This document shows positions 34,759 to 44,569 of a stretch of DNA of 64,000 bases, one piece after another. Origin of the DNA: Corynebacterium curieae (lineage in GTDB: Bacteria > Actinomycetota > Actinomycetes > Mycobacteriales > Mycobacteriaceae). Position 1 is the first letter of the stretch; every line of letters starts with the position of its first letter. The position numbers and the translations under genes are program-made. Location: NCBI RefSeq assembly GCF_027570035.1, contig NZ_JAKMUU010000004.1, forward strand, positions 221,651-285,650. The letters are read 5' to 3'. Below the pieces are notes generated by a model. It had not been told where the DNA came from, did not search any database, and saw nothing but the letters and a program-made list of their open reading frames with translations.

Positions 34759-35742
34759 ATGTTCCTAGCAATCAGAGAAATCACCACAGCGCGCGGCCGC
34801 TTCGCGCTCATCGGCGGCACGGTTGCGCTCATTACCCTTCTACTCGTGATGCTCTCCGGCCTGACGGAAGGCCTTTCCAAGCAAAATACCTCTGCGCTGG
34901 AGGCCTTGGAAGAGGATTATCCATATATTTCCTTTTCTACCGAGGATCCTTCTTTCAGCGAATCCGAGATGCACGCTGGCGATATCGCCAGCGATGGCAT
35001 TCCTCTAGGCGCAGCCCAGACCAAGCTGGAGGGTCATGGCGGCATTGCCGTTCTCAGCCTGCCGGCCGGCACGCAGGTTCCGGGAACCGATAAGTCTATT
35101 CCGGAGCAGGGCGTGCTCCTGTCGGATTCCATCGACGAGACTGATTCAGTCACCTTGGGCGGCACCGACTTCTCGGTGGAGGGCACCGTCCCAGAGACGA
35201 TGTATGCACATTCCGAGGTGGTATGGGCATCTACCGAAACCTGGCAGCGCATCAGCCACGCTCCGCAGGGCGTGATTGGTACGGCAGCGCTATATAAGCA
35301 AGAGGTTCCTGGCTCCGTAAAGATGTCCAAGTCCTTCTCCGGCTTGGCGGCCTATCAGTCTGAGCGCGGTTCGCTGCTGACCATGCAGGGCTTCTTGTAC
35401 GGCATCTCCGCCCTAGTCACCGTGGCCTTCTTGACTGTGTGGACCATCCAGCGCACCCGCGACCTTTCGATTCTGCGTGCGCTCGGCGCCACTGTGCGTT
35501 ACCTGCTGCGCGATGCCTTGGCGCAAGCGGCCATCATTTTGGCCGCCGGCACCATTGCAGGCGCCGTTATCGGTTGGGCGCTCGGTGCGCTTGCCTCCGG
35601 CACCGTGCCATTCGATGTCTCCCTGCGCACCATTGCCGTACCCGCCGTTGGTATCTGGGTCCTCGGCATGGCCGGTGCCCTCGTCGCAACCCGCCGCGTA
35701 GCTAAAGCTAACCCACTCGATGCTCTTGGAGGAAATGCTTAA
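34759..35742 (+). CDS. FtsX-type ABC transporter permease
   Basis: 327 residues. An N-terminal helix (about 16-34) is followed by an extracellular domain of about 160 residues, then three helices near the C-terminus with the FtsX signature (TVWTIQRTRDLSILRALGATVRYLLRDALAQ). This is the MacB/LolC-like layout. It pairs with the ATPase starting 2 nt after its stop. The divergent two-component system points to inducible export or envelope stress response; the substrate is unknown. Confidence 0.87.
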   Translation: MFLAIREITTARGRFALIGGTVALITLLLVMLSGLTEGLSKQNTSALEALEEDYPYISFSTEDPSFSESEMHAGDIASDGIPLGAAQTKLEGHGGIAVLSLPAGTQVPGTDKSIPEQGVLLSDSIDETDSVTLGGTDFSVEGTVPETMYAHSEVVWASTETWQRISHAPQGVIGTAALYKQEVPGSVKMSKSFSGLAAYQSERGSLLTMQGFLYGISALVTVAFLTVWTIQRTRDLSILRALGATVRYLLRDALAQAAIILAAGTIAGAVIGWALGALASGTVPFDVSLRTIAVPAVGIWVLGMAGALVATRRVAKANPLDALGGNA

Positions 35743-35743
35743 T

Positions 35744-36385
35744 ATGTCCACCATTCTTGATATCCGCAACGCTACCGTGACCTACCAGGACGGTGAGACA
35801 ACGACTACCGCGCTAGCCGATGCCTCCCTCAACGCCGAATCCAATTCCCTGACCGCCATCGTGGGTGAGTCCGGTTCCGGCAAGTCCACGCTGCTTTCCG
35901 TCGCCGCCGGGCTTATCACCCCGGATTCCGGTTCCGTGCAGGTGGATGGCACCCGCTCCATCATCTTCCAGCAGGCCAACCTGCTGTCCTCGCTCAATGT
36001 GCGCGACCAGCTGCTGATTATGGACCACATCGCCGGCCGCAAGTTGCGCCCGCAGCGCGCCGATGAGCTGCTGGAGTTTGTGGGACTAGCGGGCATGGGG
36101 AATCGCCGCATGGGCCAGATGTCTGGTGGCCAGCGCCAACGCGTCAATATCGCCCGCGCGCTGATGGAGCAGCCAGACCTGCTCTTGGCCGATGAGCCTA
36201 CCTCCGCGCTCGATTCCCACCTCTCGCAGGAGATCATCCGCCTTTTGCGCGATGTCACCCAAGAGATGAAGACCGCCACCATGCTAGTAACCCATGATCG
36301 CTCCTTGCTGAATTTTGCGGATCGTGTGGTAGAGGTCAAGGACGGTCACGTCTCTGAACAGGAGAAGGTTTCCGCGCTCAGCTAG
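35744..36385 (+). CDS. ABC transporter ATP-binding protein (MacB/LolD type)
   Basis: 213 residues. Walker A GESGSGKST near residue 40, signature MSGGQRQR, Walker B LLLADEPTSALD and the H-loop LVTHDRSLL. GGAGG lies 8 nt before the ATG at 35744; an in-frame start at 35720 lies inside the permease gene. The Q-loop reads IIFQQANLLSSLNV. It energises the upstream permease. Its TAG interleaves with the stop of nnrED on the other strand (CTAG). Confidence 0.92.
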   Translation: MSTILDIRNATVTYQDGETTTTALADASLNAESNSLTAIVGESGSGKSTLLSVAAGLITPDSGSVQVDGTRSIIFQQANLLSSLNVRDQLLIMDHIAGRKLRPQRADELLEFVGLAGMGNRRMGQMSGGQRQRVNIARALMEQPDLLLADEPTSALDSHLSQEIIRLLRDVTQEMKTATMLVTHDRSLLNFADRVVEVKDGHVSEQEKVSALS

Positions 36386-37959
36386 CGCTGCATGGCGAGC
36401 AGCCGTGCGATTGCCTGCGGCACGGCTGCGGCAATCTGGGAGGCGGAGCAAATCCCAAAGCCGTCCGGGGTATGGGCGGCAATAGCGGCGGCATGCTGGT
36501 GTATGGCCGCGGCATGCAGGATTTCCATAATTACCGCCTCCGCACTTACTTCAGCGATATCCAATTGCGCGAGCGTCGCGCCGAGGATGCCGGAGAGCAC
36601 GTCGCCGGATCCGGCGGTGGCTGCGTAGGAGTGCCCAGCGTTCATGCCATAAATGTCCTGGCCGGGGGCCGTGACCGTGGTGATCCGGCCCTTGTGCAGA
36701 ACAAAACAGTCGAGCGCAGAGGCAAGCTCCTTTAGGCGTATTCCGAGCCCTTCTGAAAGATCGAGCTCGCGGCCGAGCGCGGCCTTATACAGCCGCTCAA
36801 ATTCCCCGGCATGTGGAGTCAGGACGGCGCAGGGGTGAACGCGTACGAGTTCGCGTAGATCCCCATAGGTCGAAAGCACTGTAAGCGCATCGGCGTCGAT
36901 AATCGTGGGCAGGCCGCGTTCTAGCACGGTACGCAACTCTGCGGCCGCTTCTGGGTCGGTGCCTCGCCCTGGGCCGATTACCCAGGCTTGGGCGTGGACT
37001 TTTTCTTGTGCGCTCGCATGGGGCACTACTTCGGGCAGGCTTGTGGTTACGGAGTCGTTGCCCACGACGCGAACCATCGAGGGCGTGGCGCGCACCGCGC
37101 CCGTGGCAGCGAGGATTCCCGCGCCGGGATAGGCGCTGCTGCCAGCGCATACGGCGGTGACCCCGCCGGTGTACTTGGTGCTTTTCGCCCCCGGCGTCGG
37201 ATCCAGAATGGGCCCCGTGCACCCTACCGGCTTCGGGGCGGTAACCACGCCCTGCTCCCCCGTGAGGACTGGTTCAGATGGCCACTGATAGGGCAGGGGG
37301 ATGGTGGGTTCATTGGCAATATGGCCTACTGGTTTAGCGGCGGCAGAAAGCTCTTCTGCAAAGGAACGCGGGGCACCTGGCAAGAGCAGATCGCACAGCA
37401 CTACTGCGCCGCATTCCGGGGCAAAGATATGCCCGGCGCGGGCCCAACCAAAGCTAATGGTCACGTCTGCTTCCACCGCCTCGGCTGCAGCCAACCCGGT
37501 ATCGGCGTTAATACCGGAAGGGATGTCCACTGCTAGAACCGGAACACCACGCTTTTTGGCTTCGCCGTAGGCTCGCAGCGGCGCGCCGGAAAGGCCGCGG
37601 GTGGAGGCCAGGCCGGCGACGGCGTCGATAAGCAGGTCGGCTTCCCCTAGATGCTCGGCCACGGTGCCGCCGGCCCCGGTAAAAGCCTGCAGCGCGGGTT
37701 CGTGTGCGGCATCTGCCGCGAGGATAGCCACTACTGAATAGCCTTCCTCCGCCAAGAAAGCGCCAGCGTAGAGGCCATCGCCCCCGTTTCCTCCCGGGCC
37801 AGCGAGAATAGTCACGCGCTGCCCTGGGGCAAGCATGGCCGTGGCCGTGGCGGCCACACCCCGAGCGGCTAGGCGCATGAGCGCATCGGCATGGTTCTGC
37901 TGGGCTAGAAGAGTGTCCTCCGCTGCTCGGACGGCAGCAACGCTATAGGCATGTCGCAT
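36382..37959 (-). CDS. nnrED: Bifunctional NAD(P)HX epimerase / ADP-dependent NAD(P)HX dehydratase
   Basis: 525 residues. The N-terminal YjeF_N domain (about 1-210) holds ILAGPGGNGGDGLYAGAFLA and AVDIPSGINADTG. The C-terminal ribokinase-like domain holds the anion hole and base motif AATAGSGDVLSGILGA. The enzyme repairs hydrated NAD(P)H. Fusion of both activities is common in bacteria. TATCCT (37967-37972) 7 nt before the ATG suggests a leaderless start. It is followed on the other strand by the interleaved stop of the ABC ATPase gene. Confidence 0.92.
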   Translation of the reverse strand: MRHAYSVAAVRAAEDTLLAQQNHADALMRLAARGVAATATAMLAPGQRVTILAGPGGNGGDGLYAGAFLAEEGYSVVAILAADAAHEPALQAFTGAGGTVAEHLGEADLLIDAVAGLASTRGLSGAPLRAYGEAKKRGVPVLAVDIPSGINADTGLAAAEAVEADVTISFGWARAGHIFAPECGAVVLCDLLLPGAPRSFAEELSAAAKPVGHIANEPTIPLPYQWPSEPVLTGEQGVVTAPKPVGCTGPILDPTPGAKSTKYTGGVTAVCAGSSAYPGAGILAATGAVRATPSMVRVVGNDSVTTSLPEVVPHASAQEKVHAQAWVIGPGRGTDPEAAAELRTVLERGLPTIIDADALTVLSTYGDLRELVRVHPCAVLTPHAGEFERLYKAALGRELDLSEGLGIRLKELASALDCFVLHKGRITTVTAPGQDIYGMNAGHSYAATAGSGDVLSGILGATLAQLDIAEVSAEAVIMEILHAAAIHQHAAAIAAHTPDGFGICSASQIAAAVPQAIARLLAMQR

Positions 37960-37977
37960 GCCCGCCAGGATAGGCCT

Positions 37978-38793
37978 TTAAGGAGCAGGTTGGCAGGTGG
38001 GGCACCAAAATAGGTTGCGTCCCTCCATGACCTTTTCCGCTACTGGAGTGCCACAGATATAGCAGGGCAACCCGGCGCGGCGGTAGACGTAGACCTCCCC
38101 GCCGTGGTCGTCCTTGCGCGGTTCGCGGCCCATGGCCTCGGGTGAGTGCTCGGGGCGTACTGTATCGATGCGGCCGTGCTCCACCCCGTACTCCATCAAA
38201 TCCACCAGGTCCGCCCATGTGGCGTCAAAAGTTTCACGGGAAACCTCACGGCCAGGCAGGAAAGGGGAGAGACCGTGGCGAAAGAGGGTTTCCGCGCGGT
38301 AGATATTGCCCACGCCGGCATAGAGGTGCTGGTCCATCATCAGCGAGCCAATGCTGCGCCGCGACCTGTGTACCTTGGCCCATAAAGCCTCCACATCGGC
38401 GTCCGCGCGCAGCGGATCTTGGCCCACCTTGGCCAGCTGGGTGCGATACTCTTCTTCCGTGAGCAGGCGGCAAAACTGCGGTCCGCGCAGGTTAGCGGCC
38501 TCGGTGCCATTATCGATGCGCACTCGGATCTGGCCGGCAGTCTCTTCCCGCGGTTCGAAGCGCAGCTTTCCAATGAGCCCCAAATGGATATAGAGGATAT
38601 GGCGTGGGTTTTCTGCGTTAAAGTGCACAAAAAGGTGCTTGCCGTAGGTCTCCGCCATCTCGATGCGCTCCCCGTCGAGGATCTTCGATTCTTCCGCGAA
38701 TCGTCCCTGCGGGCTGGTCACGCGCAGCGGCATGCCGCGATAGTTCGCGTTGAATTTATGGGCTAGGCGGTGGATAACGTGACCTTCAGGCAT
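37978..38793 (-). CDS. Fpg/Nei family DNA glycosylase (endonuclease VIII-like)
   Basis: 271 residues. The catalytic N-terminus is PEGHVIHR (Pro2, Glu3 after Met removal), typical of actinobacterial Nei2. A C-terminal zinc finger has four cysteines (CYICGTP ... FWCPTC). It removes oxidised bases and cleaves the abasic site. TAGACT (38801-38806) lies 7 nt before the ATG. Codons for VSRET near residue 183-187 form a one-mismatch parS (38231-38244). Confidence 0.92.
   Translation of the reverse strand: MPEGHVIHRLAHKFNANYRGMPLRVTSPQGRFAEESKILDGERIEMAETYGKHLFVHFNAENPRHILYIHLGLIGKLRFEPREETAGQIRVRIDNGTEAANLRGPQFCRLLTEEEYRTQLAKVGQDPLRADADVEALWAKVHRSRRSIGSLMMDQHLYAGVGNIYRAETLFRHGLSPFLPGREVSRETFDATWADLVDLMEYGVEHGRIDTVRPEHSPEAMGREPRKDDHGGEVYVYRRAGLPCYICGTPVAEKVMEGRNLFWCPTCQPAP
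38231..38244. other. Degenerate parS-like site in the nei-like gene
   Basis: GTTTCACGGGAAAC differs from the parS core by one base. On the coding strand the difference is TCA to TCC, a synonymous Ser codon within VSRET. It may be an eroded or weak ParB site, or coincidence. Confidence 0.4.
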
Positions 38794-38920
38794 GAGATCT
38801 AGTCTAATCGGGAGGATTTTTCGGCCAAACTGGTGCTCAACCAGCCCACTTATTTGCTGGCTGCCTTTAGCGTAAACTCGAAATGCGGAATGATTTAACT
38901 CAGGGGAAGGCTTTCAAATC

Positions 38921-40417
38921 ATGACGCAAAAAATCGGCTTTGACCGCGAGAAATACATTGAGCTGCAGTCGAAGCACATCCACGCCCGCCGCGAGGAAAT
39001 CGGCGGCAAACTCTACCTAGAGATGGGCGGCAAGCTTTTTGACGATATGCATGCCTCTCGCGTGCTGCCCGGCTTCACCCCGGACAATAAAATCGCGATG
39101 CTGGAGCGCATTAAAGAGGACGTAGAGATCCTCATTTGCATCAATGCGAAGGATATTTCCCGCCAGAAGGTGCGCGCGGACTTGGGCATCCTCTACGAAG
39201 ATGACCTGCTACGCCTCGTGGACGTATTCCGCAGCCGCGGATTCTTGGTAGAAAACATCGTCATGACTCAGCTCGAGGAGGGCAACTCCCAAGCCGAAGC
39301 CTTCATTGACAAGGCGGAGCGCCTCGGCCTCAAGGTGGCCCGCCACCGCGTTATCCCTGGATACCCCACCAATACTGACCTCATTGTGTCCGAAGAGGGC
39401 TTTGGCCGCAATGAGTTCGCGGAGACCTCCCGCGACCTTGTCGTTGTCACCGCGCCGGGCCCTGGCTCCGGCAAACTGGCTACCGCGCTTTCGCAGGTCT
39501 ATCACGAGCATCAGCGCGGCAATAATGCCGGCTACGCCAAGTTTGAAACCTTCCCTATCTGGAATCTCCCCCTTGAGCACCCCGTGAACCTGGCCTATGA
39601 GGCGGCCACGGTGGATCTTAATGATTCCAATATTATTGACCACTTCCACTTATCCGCCCACGGCGAGTCCACCGTGAACTACAACCGCGACGTGGAAGCA
39701 TTCCCGCTGCTGCGCACCCTTTTGGAAAAGCTCACCGGCACCACCCCGTACCAGTCGCCGACGGATATGGGCGTGAACATGGCCGGCTTCTGCATTACTG
39801 ACGACGCCGTGTGTAGCGCGGCCGCCCAGCAAGAAATCATCCGCCGCTACTTCAAGGCCCAAGTGGAAGAGGCCCGCGCAGGGTTGGGGACTGAGCAGTC
39901 CGAGCGCGCCGCCGTCGTCATGGCCAAGGCCGGCATCAAGGTAGAAGATCGCCCTGTGGTGGCGCCTGCTCGCCAGCGTGCGGAAGAAACCAGCGAGCCT
40001 GCCTCTGCTATGCAGCTGCACGACGGCACCATGATCACCGGCCGTACCTCGCCATTGCTGGGTTGTTCTGCAGCTATGCTGCTTAACGCGCTAAAGCACT
40101 TGGCGGGTATCAATGATGATATCCACCTGCTTTCGCCCGAATCCATCGAGCCGATTCAAACGCTCAAGACCAAACACCTAGGTTCCAAGAATCCCCGCCT
40201 GCACACCGACGAGGTGCTCATCGCCTTGTCTGTATCTGCAGCGAAGGATGATAATGCCCGCAAGGCGTTGGAGCAGATCAAGGAACTTGCTGGTTGCGAC
40301 GTCCACACCACCACCATCCTGGGCTCTGTGGATGAGGGAATCTTCCGCAACCTGGGCGTGCTCGTGACCTCGGATCCGGTCTTTGCCCGCAAGAAGGCGC
40401 TGTACCAGAAGCGCTAG
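38921..40417 (+). CDS. DUF1846 family protein
   Basis: 498 residues, the usual family length. It begins [39 protein letters not shown], characteristic of DUF1846, and contains [21 protein letters not shown], a phosphate-loop-like segment, and [19 protein letters not shown]. The structure of family members suggests a P-loop or Rossmann fold; the function is unknown. GGGGAAGG lies about 9 nt before the ATG and TAAACT (38873-38878) is a likely -10, giving a short leader. It stands alone. Confidence 0.88.
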   Translation: MTQKIGFDREKYIELQSKHIHARREEIGGKLYLEMGGKLFDDMHASRVLPGFTPDNKIAMLERIKEDVEILICINAKDISRQKVRADLGILYEDDLLRLVDVFRSRGFLVENIVMTQLEEGNSQAEAFIDKAERLGLKVARHRVIPGYPTNTDLIVSEEGFGRNEFAETSRDLVVVTAPGPGSGKLATALSQVYHEHQRGNNAGYAKFETFPIWNLPLEHPVNLAYEAATVDLNDSNIIDHFHLSAHGESTVNYNRDVEAFPLLRTLLEKLTGTTPYQSPTDMGVNMAGFCITDDAVCSAAAQQEIIRRYFKAQVEEARAGLGTEQSERAAVVMAKAGIKVEDRPVVAPARQRAEETSEPASAMQLHDGTMITGRTSPLLGCSAAMLLNALKHLAGINDDIHLLSPESIEPIQTLKTKHLGSKNPRLHTDEVLIALSVSAAKDDNARKALEQIKELAGCDVHTTTILGSVDEGIFRNLGVLVTSDPVFARKKALYQKR

Positions 40418-40437
40418 ATCCCGCGTGCTAAAGATTC

Positions 40438-40465
40438 GGCCCTTTCAGCCTGTGCTGGAGGGGCC
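40438..40465 (+). terminator. Hairpin after the DUF1846 gene
   Basis: A 12-bp stem (two G-U pairs), GGCCCTTTCAGC with GCTGGAGGGGCC, and a 4-nt loop, 20 bp after the stop. No U-run follows, so its terminator activity is uncertain. The word AAGATTGGGG occurs twice just downstream (about 40491 and 40520). Confidence 0.5.
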
Positions 40466-40529
40466 GCAGTCATATAAAGGAAAGGTACAAGATTGGGGAT
40501 CTGCACAGCTGCGGGCCTAAGATTGGGGC

Positions 40530-41465
40530 GTGACTATTGGCAAAGTTCTCCTATATTACTGCTTTACCCCCATCGAAGATCCCACCGCAATCATGCTGTG
40601 GCAGCGCACCCTGTGCGAGTCCCTGGGGCTCAAGGGGCGCATCCTCATTTCCGAGCATGGCATCAACGGCACCGTTGGCGGCGATATGGAAGCCTGCAAG
40701 CGCTACGTCCGCCAGACCAAGGAATACCCAGGCTTTAAGCGCATGCAGTTCAAGTGGTCCGAGGGCGGCGCGGATGACTTCCCACGGCTTTCGGTCAAGG
40801 TGCGCGATGAAATCGTGGCCTTTGGCGCGCCGGGCGAGCTGAAGGTCGATGAAAACGGCGTCGTCGGCGGCGGTGTGCACCTCAAGCCGGAAGAGGTAAA
40901 TAAGCTGGTAGAAGAGCGTGGCGAGGAGGTCGTTTTCTTTGACGGCCGCAACGCCATGGAGGCAGAGATTGGCAAGTTCAAAAATGCCGTCGTGCCCGAT
41001 GTGAAAACCACGCATGACTTCATCGAGGAAATTGAATCCGGCAAGTATGACTGGATGAAGGATAAGCCGGTGGTGTCTTATTGCACCGGCGGCATTCGTT
41101 GCGAAATCTTATCCTCGTTGATGAAGAACCGCGGCTTCAAAGAGGTTTATCAAATCGACGGCGGCATCGTGCGCTACGGCGAAAAGTACGGCAATGATGG
41201 GCTGTGGGAAGGCTCCATGTATGTCTTTGACAAGCGCATGCACCACGAATTTGGCCAAGGACTCCAAGACCCAGGCTTTATCCAGCTGGGCCACTGCGTG
41301 CACTGCGGTAAGGGCACCAATACCTTCCACAATTGCATCAATGAAGACACCTGCCGCCAGCAGGTACTCATCTGTGATGACTGCATCCAGCACGTAGAGA
41401 CCCAACACTGTGGTCGGCCGGATTGCGTCGAGGTGGCAGCGCACCTAGCTAAACAGGAGAGCTAG
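40530..41465 (+). CDS. trhO: tRNA uridine(34) hydroxylase, rhodanese family
   Basis: 311 residues from a GTG start. YceA/TrhO pattern: [14 protein letters not shown] at the N-terminus, [16 protein letters not shown], and a rhodanese domain with catalytic Cys185 in [10 protein letters not shown] Cys-rich C-terminal segment ([27 protein letters not shown]) may bind zinc. The enzyme makes 5-hydroxyuridine at the wobble position of some tRNAs. TAAGAT (40518-40523) is 6 nt before the GTG, supporting a leaderless start. The stop interleaves with the next convergent gene (CTAG). Confidence 0.93.
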   Translation: MTIGKVLLYYCFTPIEDPTAIMLWQRTLCESLGLKGRILISEHGINGTVGGDMEACKRYVRQTKEYPGFKRMQFKWSEGGADDFPRLSVKVRDEIVAFGAPGELKVDENGVVGGGVHLKPEEVNKLVEERGEEVVFFDGRNAMEAEIGKFKNAVVPDVKTTHDFIEEIESGKYDWMKDKPVVSYCTGGIRCEILSSLMKNRGFKEVYQIDGGIVRYGEKYGNDGLWEGSMYVFDKRMHHEFGQGLQDPGFIQLGHCVHCGKGTNTFHNCINEDTCRQQVLICDDCIQHVETQHCGRPDCVEVAAHLAKQES

Positions 41466-42208
41466 TCGCGCTCCGTTTCCTTGCGGAAGCAGCCCCACCA
41501 CCATTGTTGCCACGCGGTGGTATGCGGGCTGTGCGGGGGATGGATGATGCCGGTGGGGGCGTGTAGTTCGCTGACCGGGCTAATGCCGTGGAGCGAGTTG
41601 AGGAACCACAGGGGGAATTGCGCCGCGAGCTCTGGAGTGAGTGGGCGCGTTTCGGTATGCATACCTAGGTCCGCAGCGCGCTGAGTGACTTGGCGCAGGG
41701 TGATGCTGGGCAGCGCCTGACCAGTGTGGAGGATGAGCGTCTCCCCATCCCAAGCGACGAGCGCGCCGGTGGTGGTCTCCGTCATGGCACCGGAGGCATC
41801 CACGATGGCGGTGTCATCGGTGCCATCAGCCTGGTACTCGGTGCGGTAGCGGGCCAGCGCTGGGAAATCAGGGCCCTTGACTAAAGGTTGTGAGCGCGGG
41901 TCGGCGGCTTGCACATAGGTCAGCCGGGTGGTTCGGCGCGCAGGGGGTGCGGGGCGAATATCGAGGCGCAGCTGCCCAGAGGCAAGAGAAATACGGGGAA
42001 AGAGATCGTCGGGGCCGAAAAGTTGAAGCATCGCGGGGACGAACCCGGCGGGAAGCGGTCCGGTCACCGACTCGAAGCGCTGGAGGTGCAGGGGGAGGGC
42101 GTTTGAGTGGGCGTTGCCAAGCATCCGCCAAGAATCCGCAACGTCAAAGGGGCCGGGGTGGGGTTGGCTTGGAATAAAGCGGCCTTCGCGCCAAAGGTAG
42201 GTGCTCAT
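41462..42208 (-). CDS. Class IV aminotransferase, probable aminodeoxychorismate lyase
   Basis: 248 residues from the ATG at 42208, which overlaps the pabAB stop by 4 bp (ATGA). PLP fold-type IV features are moderate: [11 protein letters not shown] near the start, a [25 protein letters not shown] lysine region, then [21 protein letters not shown] and a leader to GISPVSEL at the end. The coupling with pabAB makes conversion of aminodeoxychorismate to 4-aminobenzoate for folate the best guess. The sequence is divergent, so confidence in the reaction is moderate. Confidence 0.75.
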   Translation of the reverse strand: MSTYLWREGRFIPSQPHPGPFDVADSWRMLGNAHSNALPLHLQRFESVTGPLPAGFVPAMLQLFGPDDLFPRISLASGQLRLDIRPAPPARRTTRLTYVQAADPRSQPLVKGPDFPALARYRTEYQADGTDDTAIVDASGAMTETTTGALVAWDGETLILHTGQALPSITLRQVTQRAADLGMHTETRPLTPELAAQFPLWFLNSLHGISPVSELHAPTGIIHPPHSPHTTAWQQWWWGCFRKETERD

Positions 42209-44064
42209 TGCCACGCCCCCAACACGGATTGCGTCTTGAGATTGCGCTCCTCTAGCTCGGCGGCCGGATCCGAATCCAGGACGATGGCCCCGCCGGCGCC
42301 GATGGTGATCTCACCGGCCGCCCGCACGGCCGTGCGGATGACCACGCTGAGATCGGATTGCCCATCAAACCCCAGGTAGCCCACCACGCCGGAGTACACG
42401 CCGCGTGGGCCCGTTTCGAGTTGGTCAATGATGTCGCAGGTGCGCAGTTTCGGCGCGCCCGTCATCGATCCGGGAGGGAAGGTGGCGCGGAGGGCATCGA
42501 CCGCCGTGGCACCGGTGCGCAGCTGCCCAGTAATAGTGGATACCAACTGATGGACGGTGGCATAGCTTTCTACCTGCATCAACTTGGGCACGCGCACGCT
42601 GCCGGGCTCGCATACCCGGGAAAGGTCATTGCGCAGTAGGTCGACGATCATGAGGTTTTCGGCGCGTGTCTTCGGGTCCGTGGTCAGCAGCGCGGGATCC
42701 TGGTCGGCCGAGATAGTGCCCTTAATCGGCTTGGCCTCTACCTTACGGCCGCGCACGGTGAGGAAGCGCTCGGGTGAGGCGCTGCATACTTCCACGCCGT
42801 CGAAGACGAGGTGCGCGGCGTAGGGAGCGGGATTGTGCGCGCGCAGTTGGGGATAGAGCTCCCCCTCGGCCGCGGCCGAGTAGGTATCGGTCAGGCAGAC
42901 TTCGTAGCTTTCGCCCGCGTGCAGGAATTCTTGGGCGCGCTTAATCCGCTCCAGGTAGCCGGGGCTGCGCCAGAAGCCCGCGCTTAGCGACGCCCCACCG
43001 TCCTCCCCCGTGGGCCGTGGTTCCTCCGTGCCCAAGGCGGCTTCCAGACGCTCAAGCAATTCCTCGGCGCCGTCACCGGCAAGGCAGCACAGGTGCGCGG
43101 TTTCTGTGTGGTGGTCATAGACGATAAAGGACTGCGGCCGCACAAAGTAGGCATCTGGGTAGGGAGAGCGGTGGCTTAGCTCAATCGGCAGGGTTAACTG
43201 GGCGCATTCGTAGCCTAGGTACCCGATGACCCCGCCGGTAAAGGGGAGGTCTGGGGCATTGTCGATGCGGGTGGCGAGCTCGCGGTCGAGGAGGGCGAGG
43301 ATATCGGGGGCGTCGCCAAGCCGGTAGCGAAAAGAGCGACTCAACGCGCCCGCTGTATCGCCGAGGATCGAATAGCGCCCGCGGGGATCCGCGGAGTCAA
43401 GGAAGAAGGCATCGTTGCCTTCGGCGCGCAGGGCGGCAAAGACCCGCGGGCAGTCCACCGCGCCGGGCACCTCGCGGTGGAGCAGGCGGAACCCGCCCAG
43501 AAAATTGCGCATAATGTCCCTGCCGTAGTGCGTGAGCACCGACTCGGGGTGGAATTGCACGCCCCAGTGCGGCAGCCCATCGACCTTGAGCGCTTGTATG
43601 ACGCCATCCTCGCTGCGGGCATGGACGGTGATGCCGGGAGCCTCTTCTATGTGCAGGGAGTGGTAGCGCACCACTTCGAAGTCTTGCGGGATTCCGGCGA
43701 AGATGCCTTCGCCAGAGTGGCTGATGGTAGAGCCAAAACCGTGGCGCGGCCGCGGCGCACGCGACACCCGGGCCCCAGCGAGTAGGCCTAGCCCCTGATG
43801 GCCAAGGCATACGCCCAGCACTGGAATCTCGGCCGACGCTGCGGCGGCAATAATGTCCCGGGCAGTACCGAAATCCTGCTCCCTCTCTGGCGTGCCCGGG
43901 CCAGGAGAAATCACCACGTGAGAAAATTCGCCCGCACGGACGCGCTCGGAAAGCCTTTCTGTTTCGCCGGCGGGAACAACGAGCGGCTCGCGGCCGGCTA
44001 CTTCCGCAATGAGGTGGGCGAGATTGAAGGTATAAGAATCGTAGTTATCAAGCAGAAGGATCAT
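42205..44064 (-). CDS. pabAB: Aminodeoxychorismate synthase, fused PabA-PabB
   Basis: 619 residues. The N-terminal glutamine amidotransferase (about 1-190) has Cys86 in GVCLGHQGLG, SPGPGTP and VQFHPES. After a linker comes the chorismate-binding PabB part with KPIKGTIS, LMIVDLLRNDLSRVC, FPPGSMTGAPK and GVYSGVVGYLG. The PIKGT motif (with Lys) is diagnostic for PabB and distinguishes it from TrpE. It makes 4-amino-4-deoxychorismate for folate. It is coupled to the class IV aminotransferase gene. Confidence 0.93.
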   Translation of the reverse strand: MILLLDNYDSYTFNLAHLIAEVAGREPLVVPAGETERLSERVRAGEFSHVVISPGPGTPEREQDFGTARDIIAAAASAEIPVLGVCLGHQGLGLLAGARVSRAPRPRHGFGSTISHSGEGIFAGIPQDFEVVRYHSLHIEEAPGITVHARSEDGVIQALKVDGLPHWGVQFHPESVLTHYGRDIMRNFLGGFRLLHREVPGAVDCPRVFAALRAEGNDAFFLDSADPRGRYSILGDTAGALSRSFRYRLGDAPDILALLDRELATRIDNAPDLPFTGGVIGYLGYECAQLTLPIELSHRSPYPDAYFVRPQSFIVYDHHTETAHLCCLAGDGAEELLERLEAALGTEEPRPTGEDGGASLSAGFWRSPGYLERIKRAQEFLHAGESYEVCLTDTYSAAAEGELYPQLRAHNPAPYAAHLVFDGVEVCSASPERFLTVRGRKVEAKPIKGTISADQDPALLTTDPKTRAENLMIVDLLRNDLSRVCEPGSVRVPKLMQVESYATVHQLVSTITGQLRTGATAVDALRATFPPGSMTGAPKLRTCDIIDQLETGPRGVYSGVVGYLGFDGQSDLSVVIRTAVRAAGEITIGAGGAIVLDSDPAAELEERNLKTQSVLGAWQ

Positions 44065-44077
44065 GGGGCGGGATATT

Positions 44078-44560
44078 CTATGCGGCAGCCGAGTCCATGA
44101 GGAAAAGCTGGATATCAGTGATGGTCCACAGCATAAAGTTGCAGGCCATCACCCAGAAAATGGCCATCCAACTGCGCCACCGCAGATAGCGGTGCAGCTT
44201 GCGCACCATGATAACGGCGCAGCCAATCATGCCAAAGAAGGGAATGATCGGGGTGGTAAGGCTAAAGAAGGTGCGCTGGCCTTCGGTGCAGAGCCACGCG
44301 GCGGTGCCATTTTCACACAAGGGACCGCCGGAGAGCCGAGTGATGAGCGCGACTGCGAAACCATAAAGCGCGGAGAGAACCAGAACACCGATCATGTACC
44401 AGATGGCCTGGCGGGTAGAGCGGCGGTTGGCGGCAGCAACCTCTAAGGGATCCGGTTCATCAGCCAGCTCATCAAAGCTCCGCGGTTCCGGGCGGCGCAG
44501 GTTGGCATAGTCCGCATCGGAAGTCAGATCGTTTTCGGGATGCTCTGGTCGCAGGCTCAT
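44078..44560 (-). CDS. Conserved membrane protein, 160 aa
   Basis: An acidic cytoplasmic N-terminus of about 45 residues, then helices at about 51-72, 96-117 and 128-152, with two Cys between the first two ([14 protein letters not shown]) that may form a disulfide outside. No family identified. TAGGAT lies 6 nt before the ATG (44567-44572). It is located between pabAB (same strand, 13 bp) and uspA. Confidence 0.7.
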   Translation of the reverse strand: MSLRPEHPENDLTSDADYANLRRPEPRSFDELADEPDPLEVAAANRRSTRQAIWYMIGVLVLSALYGFAVALITRLSGGPLCENGTAAWLCTEGQRTFFSLTTPIIPFFGMIGCAVIMVRKLHRYLRWRSWMAIFWVMACNFMLWTITDIQLFLMDSAAA

Positions 44561-44569
44561 GCCCCAATC

